From Pochonia chlamydosporia 170 (Eukaryota; Ascomycota; Sordariomycetes; Hypocreales; Clavicipitaceae), in NCBI RefSeq assembly GCF_001653235.2, contig NC_035792.1, forward strand, positions 5,208,001-5,272,000: a DNA stretch of 64,000 nt, written 5' to 3'. Below, in pieces: positions 21,305 to 33,068 of the stretch. Position numbers and translations under genes: made by a program. The notes beneath the pieces were generated by a model that was not told the origin of the DNA, ran no database searches, and was given only the letters and a program-made list of their open reading frames with translations. Positions within the stretch are counted from its first letter, which is position 1. Each line of letters starts with the position of its first letter.

Positions 21305-21629
21305 GTTGACGCGACGAATGAAGGGGGCCAAATAGAGCAGTAGTTCCGAAAAAGAAAGACAATAGTATTAATGCATGTAAGAAGAACAAGAAAGGAATCT
21401 AAGCCGCGGTACAGAGGCGGTACAGAGGCTCTCTTTATACCTTCAGAGTCCTCTATTACAAGAGCAAGGCACGCCTCTCAATCATTAGGGCGGGCGGTAC
21501 GGTCGGCGTTGCAGCTTCACAGCTAAGTCAGACATCAACGAAATCATTCATTGCCGGTAGAGCATGAAATTTGGTTGTGAATCGAATGATCACTCTATTT
21601 CACTAGCCATGGCACAATGTCTCGACTCG

Positions 21630-21637
21630 TATAAATA
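21630..21637 (+). promoter_or_regulatory. TATA box
   Basis: TATAAATA about 115 bp upstream of ATG 21751, with a pyrimidine-rich leader between. Confidence 0.45.
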
Positions 21638-21750
21638 GACATCCCTTTTCTAAGAAGAATCCATCCCTTTGGTCCGTTTTCATCTCATCATACATTAGCA
21701 TACAAGCCCTGGTCTTCTATTTGTCTCCATAAACTCTATCTTCTACCACC

Positions 21751-22080
21751 ATGAGTGACCAGCGGCTTCGCAGAAGCGCCCAGTGTGGGTGTAAACTTGA
21801 CAGCCCCGGGTCTACATTTCTGACCACGTCTATAAAGCGAGTAATTTTTCTTAACGAGCTGTGTGATAAATGCACACCGGAAGCCATATACGATCAATCA
21901 AATGATGAACGAAATAGTAACATTGCAACTCGGTTATTTTATGATAACCTGGCAGAAATTGAACATGGATCCTCGCTGTGGAGATTATCCAATGATAAGT
22001 GGGATAGCGACGGCCACCTTTTCACCATAAACGAAGTAGCAGCTAAAATCAGTTGCTCAGCACGGCCCCCAAATAACTGA
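21751..22080 (+). CDS. unknown small protein, 109 residues
   Basis: One frame from ATG to stop, beginning MSDQRLRRSAQCGCKLD and ending SCSARPPNN. Four cysteines in the first half (CGC, then LCDKC) suggest a possible metal site. No signal peptide or membrane segment. The well-placed TATA box and leader make it likelier to be real than its length alone would suggest. No family recognised. Confidence 0.45.
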   Translation: MSDQRLRRSAQCGCKLDSPGSTFLTTSIKRVIFLNELCDKCTPEAIYDQSNDERNSNIATRLFYDNLAEIEHGSSLWRLSNDKWDSDGHLFTINEVAAKISCSARPPNN

Positions 22081-22295
22081 AATAACTGAAGGACTTTTGT
22101 GTAACGCAGAGCTGCAGGCTACTCTATGAGCAAAATAGGGAATAGCTATTGCCTAATCACCTAGTTGACACCATTGCAGACTGGTGGCGGACAGGGTTGC
22201 GAAATGTAGTTCGGCGACGGCCAAATAGTACTGGTGCAAACACAATTTACTTATGAAGTCTCGGCTAGAACCTGAAACCTAGTGCTGCCGCTTAC

Positions 22296-22809
22296 TCACT
22301 TAATGTTGGCTAGTGTCGTGGGTAGCACGTCACCATCATTAAGACCTTTCCACTCCCCTAACTTGTTCAGGGATCTTGACAAACGGCCCAATTCACTTGT
22401 CTTACCGCAAGTGAAAACCAGACACTTGTCGTGGGCTAAATATCCCCCGACAAAATCGTACTCTCTCAATTTATGGAGGGGAAGCCGATCTTTGTTTGAC
22501 CCTGCAAGATACTTGCAAAAGAATTTGTGCTTCGCATCGTCTCCCAAAGGTTGTGTAGTAAGTATCGCTACTCTCTTTGTCCCCTTGAGCTGAACATTGA
22601 AATTCTCGCTCAGGTATATTGGCTTGCCACCACAGATGGTATCGATTTGGTAGACTTCTAAAGACATGGTCTAGACAGTTAGCCACAGCACGGATAGAAA
22701 CGTACGTAGCGGGACTTACCTCCTCTGTATCCGTTTTATTGTTCCCCCATACTTTCATCCAGTTTGTATCTTTGTTGCATTCCGCTACTTTCGAGTGACA
22801 TGTGGTCAT
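22296..22809 (-). CDS. unknown protein, 154 residues, two exons
   Basis: Minus-strand exons 22809-22720 and 22670-22296 with a 48-base intron (GTAAGT, CTAAC branch, CTAG end), phase 0. The first exon (MTTCHSKVAECNKDTNWMKV) is polar; the second reads as a folded beta-rich domain (YQIDTICGGKPIYLSENFNV, RVAILTTQPLGDDAKHKFFC, HDKCLVFTCGKTSELG). No domain recognised. Without the intron the downstream frame would start with its own ATG at 22667 (123 residues), so a shorter form is possible. Confidence 0.5.
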
Positions 22810-23083
22810 GGTGATATTGATAAATAGAATGGCTCGTTATGGGCTAGGAAGACAGGATATAAAGAGACCGGATGATGAGAAAGCATTGTGGGATGCAGAT
22901 GCCTTTAAGTACAGTGCTTGCATTGCCATGACCCCGCACCGTTGTAGACAAGCTCCGCTGATTCTGGACTATTTGCATACTGTATCTGGCTCGTGTTTCG
23001 TTTATCTTCTAGATTACTTTATGTTGCGATTGAACTTGCTTCTCTTAAAGTCTGGCTGACAGCTCTCATACATCTATATACCC

Positions 23084-23104
23084 AGTGGCACGGCCCGTGC
23101 CACT
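23084..23104. repeat. perfect hairpin, 10-bp arms
   Basis: AGTGGCACGG and its exact complement separated by a single C. It could be a Helitron-type 3' hairpin or a terminator-like palindrome; a CTRR end directly downstream is not convincing. Confidence 0.6.
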
Positions 23105-23553
23105 ACGCAGCGACTCAGCTGCCTAAAAATGTCTCGGGACATGACCCACACCAAGTCAACACTTTAGGTACTGTATATCCATCACTTTTCTACATTTTAC
23201 CTATTTGCCGACTTGTTCCACCGTGTGATCATTCAAGCGTGGCTATAGAAGCCTTTGTAGTGTCGCATTAAGGCATTTGTTCCGTCACCCCTCCGTACCC
23301 TGTTAAACCGAATATGAATATCGTCAACTGTTTTGATGTTCAGAGCATTCAAGATATCAACTACGCAAAACAAGTTCAGGCGAAACTCACCGACGCAAGT
23401 CGTCGCGAGAGTTGCCCAGGTACTAGAACACCCACGGCAAAGAGTTAAGCCTGAAAGACACATCGTAAATACAAAAGAAGGAAGAGGAAAAGGCCGACAT
23501 TATTTATCGAACGTGGGGTTCAAGTAGTACCATTTATGTCTCTTTCACCCTCA

Positions 23554-24047
23554 TCAATCCAGGCTAATAAGTTGGAACTGAGAGGCACGGCTTCCGTCTG
23601 GATCAGATACCTTCGCAGCATCATGAAGGAGGTAATTTTCCGTGCCTTTCCAGCCGCTTCGTCTGGCCGCGTTGACCCATGCCTCCCACTCTTTTGCAGT
23701 CATCGCAGGGTTATGTTTTGTTGCGGTCATAAATCTTTCGGCTGAAAAATGTCACCAGATATCGTCCAAATCATTTATATAATCATCTTTTTACCTTGAG
23801 AAAGCATTTCATTTTCGTTTTCTGGGTCTGCGAATATTCCAATTAAGGTTTCCCAGAATTTTCGACTGCGAGGGACTGGACAAAACCCAACCTCTTTAGA
23901 AGCCAAAACGTAAGCGGTCTCAGTCATGTCAGCATCAACAATGGCGCAAAACCTAGGACAGGACGAGTGATAATTTAATGACAAACTGAAACTTCTTCCG
24001 GAACTTGAGACATGGATGACCCTTATATATGTCGCCGCTAAGCTCAT
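23554..24047 (-). CDS. unknown protein, 146 residues, two exons
   Basis: Minus-strand exons 24047-23795 and 23741-23554, intron GTAAAA..TTCAG of 53 bases, phase closes through an alanine codon. The joined core reads MTETAYVLASKEVGFCPVPR, KFWETLIGIFADPENENEML, then AERFMTATKHNPAMTAKEWE and WVNAARRSGWKGTENYLLHD. The first 35 residues are less certain: a TCCTAG acceptor at about 23948 hints at another intron, and the true start could be the internal MTETAY. No family recognised. Confidence 0.45.
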
Positions 24048-24472
24048 TATTAACCGCAGAAAACGCTTAGTAACAATCGCAATAGTGTCACCAATACACT
24101 TGATGAATGTATGAACGCGTATGGATATTAAACTTCCTCAACAGAGGATTGAACGTATATACAGTATGGCTACGCAAATTATTACCGCGATGATAGGAAC
24201 TTCGTCCGCACTTTACTCGGCCGTCCACGTAACTTGTCGTAACTTCAGCATGCTTTCTGCTCCGTCCCCAATAACCTGGAGTACAGGACCCATATTGAGT
24301 TAACGTCCGTATGTGTAAAGCACTCGGGGAGCGGGTGTAAGAAATCAAGCGATTTTTGAACTAGTGATAGGCAGATATGCCTCTGGCTGCTATTGGAACA
24401 TATGGCTACCAACTTGTACAGACAGAATCTTTCCCTGTAACGTTGTCAGTGTTTCGCTTTTCACATGCGGTT

Positions 24473-24480
24473 TTTAGGGG
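24473..24480. repeat. hAT-2 target-site duplication, left copy
   Basis: TTTAGGGG, identical to 29152-29159. Confidence 0.93.
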
Positions 24481-24489
24481 CAGGGATGG

Positions 24490-24740
24490 ACATCTTACGA
24501 ATGGGAATCGAATCGATGGATTCATTCGATGCCAAGTCTTACGAATATCGAATCGAATTTCTTGGCGTTCGATTCGATGTCGAATCGAACAGGCAGGTGT
24601 CATTCGATATTCGAGTGCATCGAATCGAATGTGGCGCATCTGATTCGACACCCGAATCGAACTGCGCACATATCATTCGACGATCGAATCGAACGGGCCC
24701 GACTGTTCGATCAATTTTCGATCGATTCGATCGAACGAAG
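24490..24740. repeat. hAT-2 left subterminal array of TCGAATCGA units
   Basis: More than ten copies of TCGAATCGA or its TTCGATTCGA reverse form in 250 bp, spaced irregularly at about 15-30 bp. Probable transposase binding sites. Confidence 0.85.
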
Positions 24741-24749
24741 TGTCGTGGT

Positions 24750-26030
24750 TTGCTGAAATTGGCCAGGGGCTCGTTCAGCGTGACTAGATGGGACGTGTCA
24801 ACAAGGCTGTGGCACGATCGGACGCGACAAGGCGTGATTGATGTCCTGCTTTCGCGCTATCGTATTTGGTGCTAAGATATGTTAGTAGGTACATATTTAC
24901 TCTTAGAGACTTCCGTATAATTACAGGTATTTAACAACTGCAGCAATCATCTCATTAGTAGCCCACAAATGGTTGATTTACTAAATTCCAACACCGATCT
25001 ATTGCATAGAGGTTGTTTCTAATTTTCCGAGACAACTATTTGGTGTGTGGGAGAGGCTGGAAAACGATCCCCTGGAGAAATGAAATGCTACCAGAGATGT
25101 TTAGATGGTACTTGTGCCGCCATTTTAGAATAGGTGAGTGCCCTGGTATCCACTAGCTAACGCCATACAGGGTAGGTCTCCCTCTGTAGCAAGCTCGACA
25201 ATAAACCTGCAAATACATGCCAGTTTTTGCAGGGTAGATGTTAACCATCAACAAGACTAAATCCCTTTAGATCTCTCCTACCGCGAGAATCCCATTGGTA
25301 CCCATTTTGGTACGACTGGACGAGTATTTCAAACTTGGAATCTCGTAAACCATCCTCATCTTGAATTGACCCTTGCGGTCCCAGGCCCCACTCCTATGTT
25401 GTTATGCAAGATCTTCGTGAACAACCGTTCAGACCCAAATCCCTGGAAAATTACGTCACTCCCTAAGCCCTACAGGATCAAAGTAGAGCAAATTGGGTAA
25501 TTATTTCATCCACCTCTTTGTAACATGGACATGCGCCGGAACCCACCTGCCCCCGCCAACGGATGTACCAGCAACTTCATCGATCTTTCGTGGCTTATGT
25601 ACAACATGGGGGCGATGCGCTTCAGTGGGATGTGCGACGCGCTCACTCAAGCCAATGGGAGCTTCTTGAGCGACAGCCCTCTTTAATTGACAGGTTGCCA
25701 CACAGCAATCGTGTTATAATTGCGTGAAACACCAACAGGACGTTCGAGCACCAATGGTTGGACAGCCAGAGCGTAGTCACCCGCGCCACCAAACGATGCT
25801 TCTTTCACTCGTACAGGACTTAGCCAGTTCAACGGAGCTGGCGACCTTATGTTTTCTTTCTTTTCGCGTTGAACGCCAAACCGCGTGTGAACACGCGTGC
25901 GGCCGTACTTTCCTTTGCAACTATGGATGAGTATACGTTGCGCCTCAGCGAAGCCTGGATGAGTTCCGACATCCTGGCCAAGCTCGCTCGATCCGCAGAA
26001 CCGATTTGCTCGACTAGCTAACATCGCCAC
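24750..26030. other. hAT-2 internal non-coding stretch
   Basis: Element-internal sequence between the left array and the transposase ATG. Only short antisense frames are open; it presumably contains the promoter. Confidence 0.5.
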
Positions 26031-26031
26031 G

Positions 26032-28756
26032 ATGTCCTCCGAAATATTCTCTTCGATCCTTTCCCCGTCGAATCAGCCAGGCTCAATGGAGCGAGTTGAG
26101 CTCTCGTCTTCGCAACTCGCTTCGTCTTCAGGAACCTCATTGCCAACAACGCCATCGCCCCATCCTCGCGGGACGGCCGCCGACTTTGTCAAGGCTGATT
26201 GGACACTCTGGGGCCGTCAGGAGTGGGCGAAATGGCCGGGATTCGAGCGTTATATTGGCGGCCAGGACACGAGGGCGTGGTGGCAGCAATTTGGGTATCG
26301 TGTTGAGGACCGTTCCACCTCGCGCCAGGGCAATAAGCTGAAGTGGATCTGTGCGGACTGCTTCGCCCGAGGCTTTAAGAAGAAGTCAGACTTCTGCTTC
26401 GTCTGCTCGACCGGGGCCGCCATCAAGAAGCACCTTCGCCAAGCCCACGGGATTCTGGTAAGTGCGGGCCATGCTTGTGCCTCTCGAGCACAGCTTGACA
26501 ATATGAGTTCTCATTTGGCAGGCCCCAAACGAAGTTGCCCGCGGCATGGGGGCTTCATCTCTAGATCACCAGAAAATCACCCACTTCATCGACGCCGACG
26601 TTAATAACCCTCACGACCAGTTCCTTATCGGCAAGTTGCGTGGAAGATTCAGCAGCAAAGGGCTTCGGATTCTCGTCCTCGACTGGATTACCTACCATAA
26701 TTTGCCGTTCGACATCGTCAATACCGAGCGGTTCCAGCGAATCCTTCTCTACGGCAATCCGCTCCTTGATACGGCCCATATTCCCTCCGCGAAGACCCTT
26801 CTTCGCATGCTCGAATCTGAGTATAAGGGCGCCGTGGGGCCGGTGACCGAAGTGTTGCGTAGCGCTCGATCCCAAATCCATTTCTCCTTCGACGGTTGGA
26901 CATCCAAGTCGTATACTTCATTCCTCGGGATCAACGCTCAATTCATCGATCATAACTTCGTTCAACACCCAATTCTCCTTGGGCTTCGACCTCTCTCGGG
27001 CAGACACGACGGCGCATCGCTTGCCGATGAGGTCGCTGATACGCTCGCATTCTGGCAGATCAACGACCCTGACAAGCTTGGGTACTTCACACTCGACAAT
27101 GCTGCCAACAACGACACCTGCATGGAAGATCTTGCCTTCGAACACGACTTCTCTCCCGAAGAGCGACGGATTCGCTGTGCCGCGCATATCTTCAACCTCT
27201 GCGTGCGGGCTTTGCTCTACGGGTCGAAGCGAGAGAATTTTGCTGCAATTGTCGCGGCGGATGGCGACGACCAGGATGTGGATGAGCAGCAGATTGACCA
27301 CGCTATCGACGAGGCCCTGGATGGAGAGATGGACAACGAGGACGAGGAGATGCAAGCCGATGCTGTCGTACACCCAGATGAAGACTTCATGTCGTCCCAC
27401 CCAGCTCCAGAGGAGATAAACGCGACCAGTTTCAGGGAGTATGGCCAGTATGGCGCGCCGGGAATGCTTCATAACATCGGGCTTCAGCTGCGAGCAAGTC
27501 CACAACTCTATGAGCAGTTTCGTCGGTCTCAGCGTAAGGAATCCGGCAAGGAATCCACGCTCCACTGGGTCTTTAACAACGCCACCCGGTGGGACTCGGA
27601 CATGCGTATGATGGAGAGAGCCCTTCTCCTCCGGCCGGCGCTCAATACGTTTTTCAATGACGTTCAGAACCGGTGGGAGACGGAGAGCGCTAGCGAGAAC
27701 ACGAAGCCAGCAGTTCTACAGTACCGGTTAAGTGCGTATGACTGGAAGGTCATCGAGATACTTGTCAAGCTTCTGAAACCGTTCGAAATCGCCACAAAAC
27801 AACTTCAGGGAATTGGTATTCCCGGAGCGAGGTCCACTTGTGGAAGTTTCGATGAATACTTCCCTGTCTTCGAGATCCTCCTTGATCACCTCGAAAGTGC
27901 CATTGAAGGTACAATATTGGAAGAGGTTGAGGATCCAGTGAGCAAGGAGAAGAGGGATGTCGAAGTTGCCATCTTCGACGGACTTGACAACAAAACTCGG
28001 AAATTGCTCAAGGTCTTTATCAAGCTTGGATGGAAGAAGTTGCATAAATACTACAGCCGTCTGACTAGCGCCGCCTATGTAGGCGCTGTTGTTTTCAACC
28101 CGGCGAAGAAATGGCGTCTTCTAGATCAACTTTGGTCCCGGGTACCGTCCCGTAAGACCAAGACTTGGCGATCGGAGTACGAAGAAAAACTGCTGGAGAT
28201 CTGGGAGAGGTATAAGGAGCGCGAAGTTGGCTGTGAGGTGACCGCTTCGACTGACGGGGCCTCGATGGATTACATCGAGCGGAGGCTTGCAAGGAGTGTA
28301 GCTGGACCATCAGGTACCCAGACTTCGCCCTTTGCAGCGTCCTCGCGCGGGGGCAAGAACACCCGAAAGACAAAACAGTCGGCAGCGGGAGTGATGGCTG
28401 ACGATGAATATGCTCGGTACTGCGCTGAGGATGTTGTAAACAGTCACAACTACAGGAGCAGGCCGATTGACTGGTGGAAAAATAACGGTCATCGGTACCC
28501 GCGACTGTCTCTAATGGCAGTTGATATGCTGACTATTCCATCGTCTTCCGCGGAGAGCGAGAGGACGTTTAGCAGCTCTGGACGTATGATGGTGCCATTG
28601 CGGAGCCGACTGAGGAGGGAGATAGTGGCGATGGCTCAATGCATTCGATCATGGAGTAAAGCTGGGATCTACACACCCTCATTGCCGCTTCTTAGCCTGA
28701 GTGAAGATACCTGGACTGACATCCTTGTGTCGCTCAAGGATACGGGTGACATTTAA
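26032..28756 (+). CDS. hAT-2 transposase
   Basis: Exons 26032-26457 and 26522-28756, intron of 64 bases (GTAAGT..GGCAG, phase 0), 886 residues. An N-terminal BED-type finger shows CADCF and KKHLRQAHGIL (about residues 95-142). The catalytic core shows FSFDGWTS, YFTLDNAANND and RIRCAAHIFNLC, then an acidic insertion (DEALDGEMDNEDEEMQ). The C-terminal hATC domain reads LSLMAVDMLTIPSSSAESER with the expected glutamate. No interruption; probably functional. Clearly diverged from hAT-1 and much longer. Confidence 0.94.
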
Positions 28757-28879
28757 TCTGCTTAGTACCTAATTGACTTGTGTTCCGCGACGTCTCGTAT
28801 AAAGTGACCATGACCTCGTGACGTTTTTCTGCCTTCGTTTGGACTAGTCTTCGACGTTTCCCACGTTGAACGGAATTAC

Positions 28880-29135
28880 CCGACCGTTCGATCGAATTCG
28901 AATCGAATTCGATCAAGTCTTGGCATTCGATTAATATCGAATCTACTGACGACACATTCGATTCGATCCGAATCTACAGGAGACATGTTCGATTCGAAAC
29001 GAATCTACGAGACGAGAAAATTCATGCATTCGATTCGATGCGAATCTGCGGATGGTGTGTTCGATTCGATTCGAATCTACAGGGGTCACATTCGACTCGA
29101 ACGCCAAGGCTTGGCGTTCGATTCGATAGATTCGT
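28880..29135. repeat. hAT-2 right subterminal array of TCGAATCGA units
   Basis: Mirror of the left array: many TTCGATTCGA and CGAATC units leading to the right inverted repeat ending GTCCATCCCTG. Confidence 0.85.
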
Positions 29136-29151
29136 AAGATGTCCATCCCTG

Positions 29152-29159
29152 TTTAGGGG
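29152..29159. repeat. hAT-2 target-site duplication, right copy
   Basis: TTTAGGGG, exact copy of 24473-24480. Confidence 0.93.
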
Positions 29160-29170
29160 CGAGTTGAACG

Positions 29171-30179
29171 TTACGAAGGAAATGCCCAACGCCTGTAGGT
29201 TGGGTCTGACTTTTGTATGTCATCAATGTACGACGCGACAGACATAAAATGCCCCTGTGCGAGAGACTGACCGAAGCCGTGTGTCTTTACATAGCGGTCT
29301 TTAAGGGTTGCGAGAGGGGCCGTGACTTCGATGGATTCTAGAGTCGGACACTGTAACCGTGGTCGGGAAAGTGCGGCGAGCCGTGGTGAGATATAGGCAG
29401 TTCGGAGCTCGAAAAAGTCTCCTGCATTAATACCGAAGTTTTGTATGATATCTTCTTTCGCTGGTAATGGCAGGTACTTATATATGTTTGGAACGACAGT
29501 CACTTCTGTATGAATGGGATACTCGCTGTTGGTATTAGTAAAGTCTTTCTGGGCTGAGGAAACGGGAAGGGGCCTGAAGAGGTTTTACCAGACAATGAAG
29601 CAGCAGCACCAGAGTGCAACGACATCTGCGAAATGTTGCTGCAAGGAAGCACTTTCCCACTGAACGCTATTGCAGTATTAGGTTTTGAAGTTCTATACCA
29701 GATGCGACGCTATCTTACCAAGATAATATTCCCAATTGAAATGCTTTAACAATGTGTTCGTTCGCCAGACTGTGAAATCCACGACATTCCCAGTAAAGTG
29801 CCAAGAGTGCATGGATTTGTAGGGTCCTTGTATAGCGAACACTGAATTGGATCTCGAGAATATCCTGATTATGAAACGGGTTCGTAATATCCGCCAAATC
29901 AACCAGAACTAATATAGATAATCGATCATTGTCGGAGCTCTGCGAAGTAAGATATCTTTGCCGCATGGCTCTTACTTCGTCTGGAGGGAAAATGGGCCAC
30001 TGAGGAAGAAATTTTTCCAAGTACATCTCTGTACGATTCCAGAAGACTTCCTGATACATGTGCTGATACATCTGCTGATATGTGAGCTCGGGTAGGCATT
30101 CATCCGATGTCTGTGCCACAGCGGCTTGACACGTTGACCCCGAATTGCCTTCAAAGAGCGTGTTGACTTGGTCCGACAT
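29171..30179 (-). CDS. unknown protein, 287 residues, two exons
   Basis: Minus-strand exons 30179-29719 and 29573-29171. The 145-base intron (GTAAGA..CTTCAG) is long for this window, but the phase closes through a tryptophan codon and both exons look coding: VRAMRQRYLTSQSSDNDRLS, IQFSVRYTRTLQIHALLALY, then EYPIHTEVTVVPNIYKYLPL and QCPTLESIEVTAPLATLKDR. The start is the first in-frame ATG. The hAT-2 right duplication lies 11 bp past the stop, so the insertion changed the 3' untranslated region but not the protein. No domain recognised. Confidence 0.55.
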
Positions 30180-30535
30180 CCTTGAGGATAAAAAGGCGTT
30201 CAGAAGAGGGATGGAAGGTGGAAGAACCAATAGCTGGAAGGGTGTTGGCCAAATTATTTATACTCGGAGGGAAGTTCTTGGTGTAGAGCCATGTGTCTAC
30301 TAATTACAAGTGAGAGCTTCATTAATGCTGCAAGGGGAAGTGAATTAGGCTCAGCACCAATTTATAGGTCAAGAATTCTATATCCAACCAAAAGCACAGA
30401 AAATAGCAACCAAAAGTCCTAATTCCTTTAAAAACCCACCGCAAAGCCTGGATGTAGGCGGATAGCCAAAATCACCCGCACACCACGCACATCCATGTCC
30501 AATTCCATCGTATTCTAGCTGACATTATTAAAGAG

Positions 30536-31060
30536 TTACGACTGCGGCTTCTCAATAACTAAATCGCGCCCTACGTATGCAATTATGGAATCCACCATGT
30601 TTCGTTCCATGTCGTATTCACTCCCTTTAAGCGAGATGCGGTCATCCACAATGTAGATAGAGGATGGCTCGACATCATCAATAATGCGTCGAATTTCTCG
30701 CCAAGCAAGTTCCGGGCCAGTCCACCCACAGCCCTCGTGTCTCATGGAATGATCTAGGTCTTCAGCCGCTGGAGCAATCGCAGCGCAATCAACTATGTCC
30801 CCGCGCACAATATGGTCCCGAGCAGCCCAATCTAGACATAGTATTGAATGAGACGTCGTTGGTTTCGGTTTCTGTTGAAGAACAGCTTTACATTCCCCGC
30901 ATATTTCGAAGTTGAATTGTAAATCAACGTTCTCGGTACAGTCATCCTTCTCGTCGCATTCGCATGGATCGGATTTATAGATATGGCAACAGTAAAGGCT
31001 GGCATAATGCATTGTTCGATGTATTGACAATGTCCCCTCGTTATGTCGTTGAAATGGCAT
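30536..31060 (-). CDS. unknown cysteine-containing protein, 174 residues
   Basis: A single frame from ATG 31060. The N-terminal half has several cysteines in close pairs (YCCHIYKSDPCECDEKDDC, then CGECKAVL), a pattern suggesting a metal-binding or disulfide-rich domain. The C-terminal half is acidic and helical (LAWREIRRIIDDVEPSSIYI) and ends DLVIEKPQS. No signal peptide. Not assigned to a family. Confidence 0.45.
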   Translation of the reverse strand: MPFQRHNEGTLSIHRTMHYASLYCCHIYKSDPCECDEKDDCTENVDLQFNFEICGECKAVLQQKPKPTTSHSILCLDWAARDHIVRGDIVDCAAIAPAAEDLDHSMRHEGCGWTGPELAWREIRRIIDDVEPSSIYIVDDRISLKGSEYDMERNMVDSIIAYVGRDLVIEKPQS

Positions 31061-31225
31061 TGAAATGGCGAGAGAAAACCAGATGTAGTAATCAAGGTGT
31101 AGCTGGACTAGCTGGTAAAATTATAAAGAGAGTGCTAAAGACTAAATATAATATATAGGCGGCAAACACCAAATGAATAGACAGGTGACAGACGTCGATT
31201 TATATCTCTGTGCATTGGCCATAAA

Positions 31226-31260
31226 CCAACCCCAACCCCCAACCCCCAATCCCCAACCAC
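31226..31260. repeat. C-rich tract, G-quadruplex potential on the minus strand
   Basis: Runs of four or five C separated by AA or AAT (ccaaccccaacccccaac). The minus strand has four G-runs of at least four within 30 bases. Confidence 0.6.
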
Positions 31261-31379
31261 CTGGCAATTTCGACCGGCCCCAGTACAACACCGCAAGAAA
31301 CTTTGCAACCATAACGCTTTTGATCGATGGGTGGAGTTCCCACCCGCCTTCACTTTCCATGTTGGTCGTGTTGAACAAC

Positions 31380-32196
31380 CTAAATACGCAGGGCCGAATT
31401 TGTGAAGGTGGGCATTCTGCGGCGGTGCTCGTCTGACAGCGAGCCACCACCGCGGCGTCCAAACTTCTTGATACCGTCCCAAACTCGCCTGAAAAGACCC
31501 CGCTGCATCTGTTCCTATGAGAAGTCAGATATTATAGTTTGAGCTATATAAGCATAACAGGCAGCAACTTACCGTATGAGGCCGCAGTATTTTCAGTTTT
31601 CCCTGATTCAGTCCTGGATTGAACGGATGGGCTGGGCGTATTCCCTGCGATAAGCTGCCTTGTACTGCCACTTGGTACAGAGGAGGAGGTGGTGGTGGAG
31701 GTAGACCAGCACTAGGACAAGACGCAACAGTGTACAATCGTAGCAATTCAGAATATAAAGTCGTGGAGGACAATGTTTCTGGAGGGTTGATGCGGAGAAG
31801 TTTGCACATCCGCCCTATAAGGATTGACGAAAGACATTCAGTCAGCTGTTTTGGAGACATAACGTCAGCGTATTCCTCGCGGTCCTCATATTCTGGAAAG
31901 TCAAGTCCCTTTAGGTGGGACGCTATGTTGACTAGATTTTCAAGATCATCTGTCGTTGGAGATTGCCGGAGATTGAGCATGCTTTCGAATCCCCGAGAGT
32001 CCACTAGCATTTGTAAACGAGCTGTGATGTCACCCTCGTTTAGCAAGGCAATGCCTGAGTGCTGAGGGTTTTTGGCCGCAGCTATCGCAAGCTGGTCAGA
32101 GGCATATTCAGTCGAGGTAGAGTCAGGGTTATGCACGCTTCCGGGATTGGCCCAGGCCGCAATAGCCAGACACCAGTATTTACTCTTTTCGGTCAT
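31380..32196 (-). CDS. unknown protein, 252 residues, two exons
   Basis: Minus-strand exons 32196-31573 and 31514-31380; the 58-base intron (GTAAGT..TCATAG) closes in phase 0. The first exon has an alpha-helical body (YADVMSPKQLTECLSSILIG) and a proline run of seven or eight residues (SAGLPPPPPPPLYQ). The second exon is strongly basic (RGLFRRVWDGIKKFGRRGGG), perhaps nuclear or membrane-surface binding. Retaining the intron adds 15 residues to a stop. No family recognised. Confidence 0.5.
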
Positions 32197-32199
32197 TTT

Positions 32200-33060
32200 G
32201 AGTAGTCATATTTGGAGGGATCAAAATTAAAATACAAAGATTGGCAGCCTCATTATGCTGAACTATAACTTGGAAAATGAGGCTGTCGTGGGATAGAGCG
32301 GTTGGTAATAGTCGGGTTGCTGCTGCAGCCAGCCATGAACCGTGCATTCTCATCGGTGTGTTTTGTCCACTTGGTGTAAGTAATTTGGTTGCATCGGCTA
32401 CGGCAAACATAAATTGGGGGGGAGTGCAAAATGTACCACAATGTCCCCCATGGGTGGCTATGTCTCTGCGACCTCACTAAACCCCCTAATCCTCGTACGC
32501 CCCAGATCTGCTGGATTCGCTTACATGATCGACCAAGAACACGCAAATCGGGACAATGGGAGGTAGGAGAATGGAATATTCTTCATGCTCTTTGAAAGTC
32601 CAGGTAATTCTGAACTTTATATACATTTTTGACACCATTTAAGCGGAAATTGGATGAGCTAAAGCAAAACAACCGGACCTAGCTCTACAAACTGCACATC
32701 CCTCTTCAAATCAATCGTGATATTGCCATAGGGTCGTCCTTCCCATGATTGGTCACTTGAGTTCGCGTATTTTTGCTGCGAGGAGTTGTATCGTCCAGTC
32801 TACGACTTGGGACTTCTCGTCTTCTCTCGGTTTGTCGAGCTAAGTGGGTTTTCGCAGCATTTGTAGCAAAGGTAACCCATAAAGTGTGAATGATTGCTAT
32901 CGTCCTGATTCACCAGTTCATTCCGTTTCATCACAAGGTAGAAGAAGGTTGATTGTGTGCTGTGGAAGCAGGTTAAGCTTTAAGCGAGGGAGACTGCGGG
33001 CAATCTGCATGTATATTTAGTTATGCTGGGCTACATTCTGTACTTCTCTGTCTTGCAAAC
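32200..33060. other. no gene seen
   Basis: About 860 bp of intergenic sequence between the 252-residue protein and the membrane protein; only short frames. Confidence 0.4.
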
Positions 33061-33068
33061 CTTCCCCG

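Larger units (their letters stand above)
24481..29151 (+). mobile_element. hAT transposon, complete (hAT-2)
   Basis: 4671 bp with perfect 22-bp terminal inverted repeats starting CAGGGATGGACATCTTACGA and a perfect 8-bp target duplication. Both ends carry dense arrays of the TCGAATCGA motif. About 1.3 kb between the left array and the transposase shows no gene. Intact ends, intact duplication and intact frame point to recent insertion. Confidence 0.95.

Noticed and set aside
25501..26030. Antisense open frames inside the hAT-2 leader as genes
   Set aside because: Irregular composition, no start context, and they lie in element-internal non-coding DNA.
31226..31260. C-rich tract as a telomere remnant
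   Set aside because: The unit is CCCAA/CCCCAA-like and irregular; fungal telomeres are normally TTAGGG/CCCTAA.
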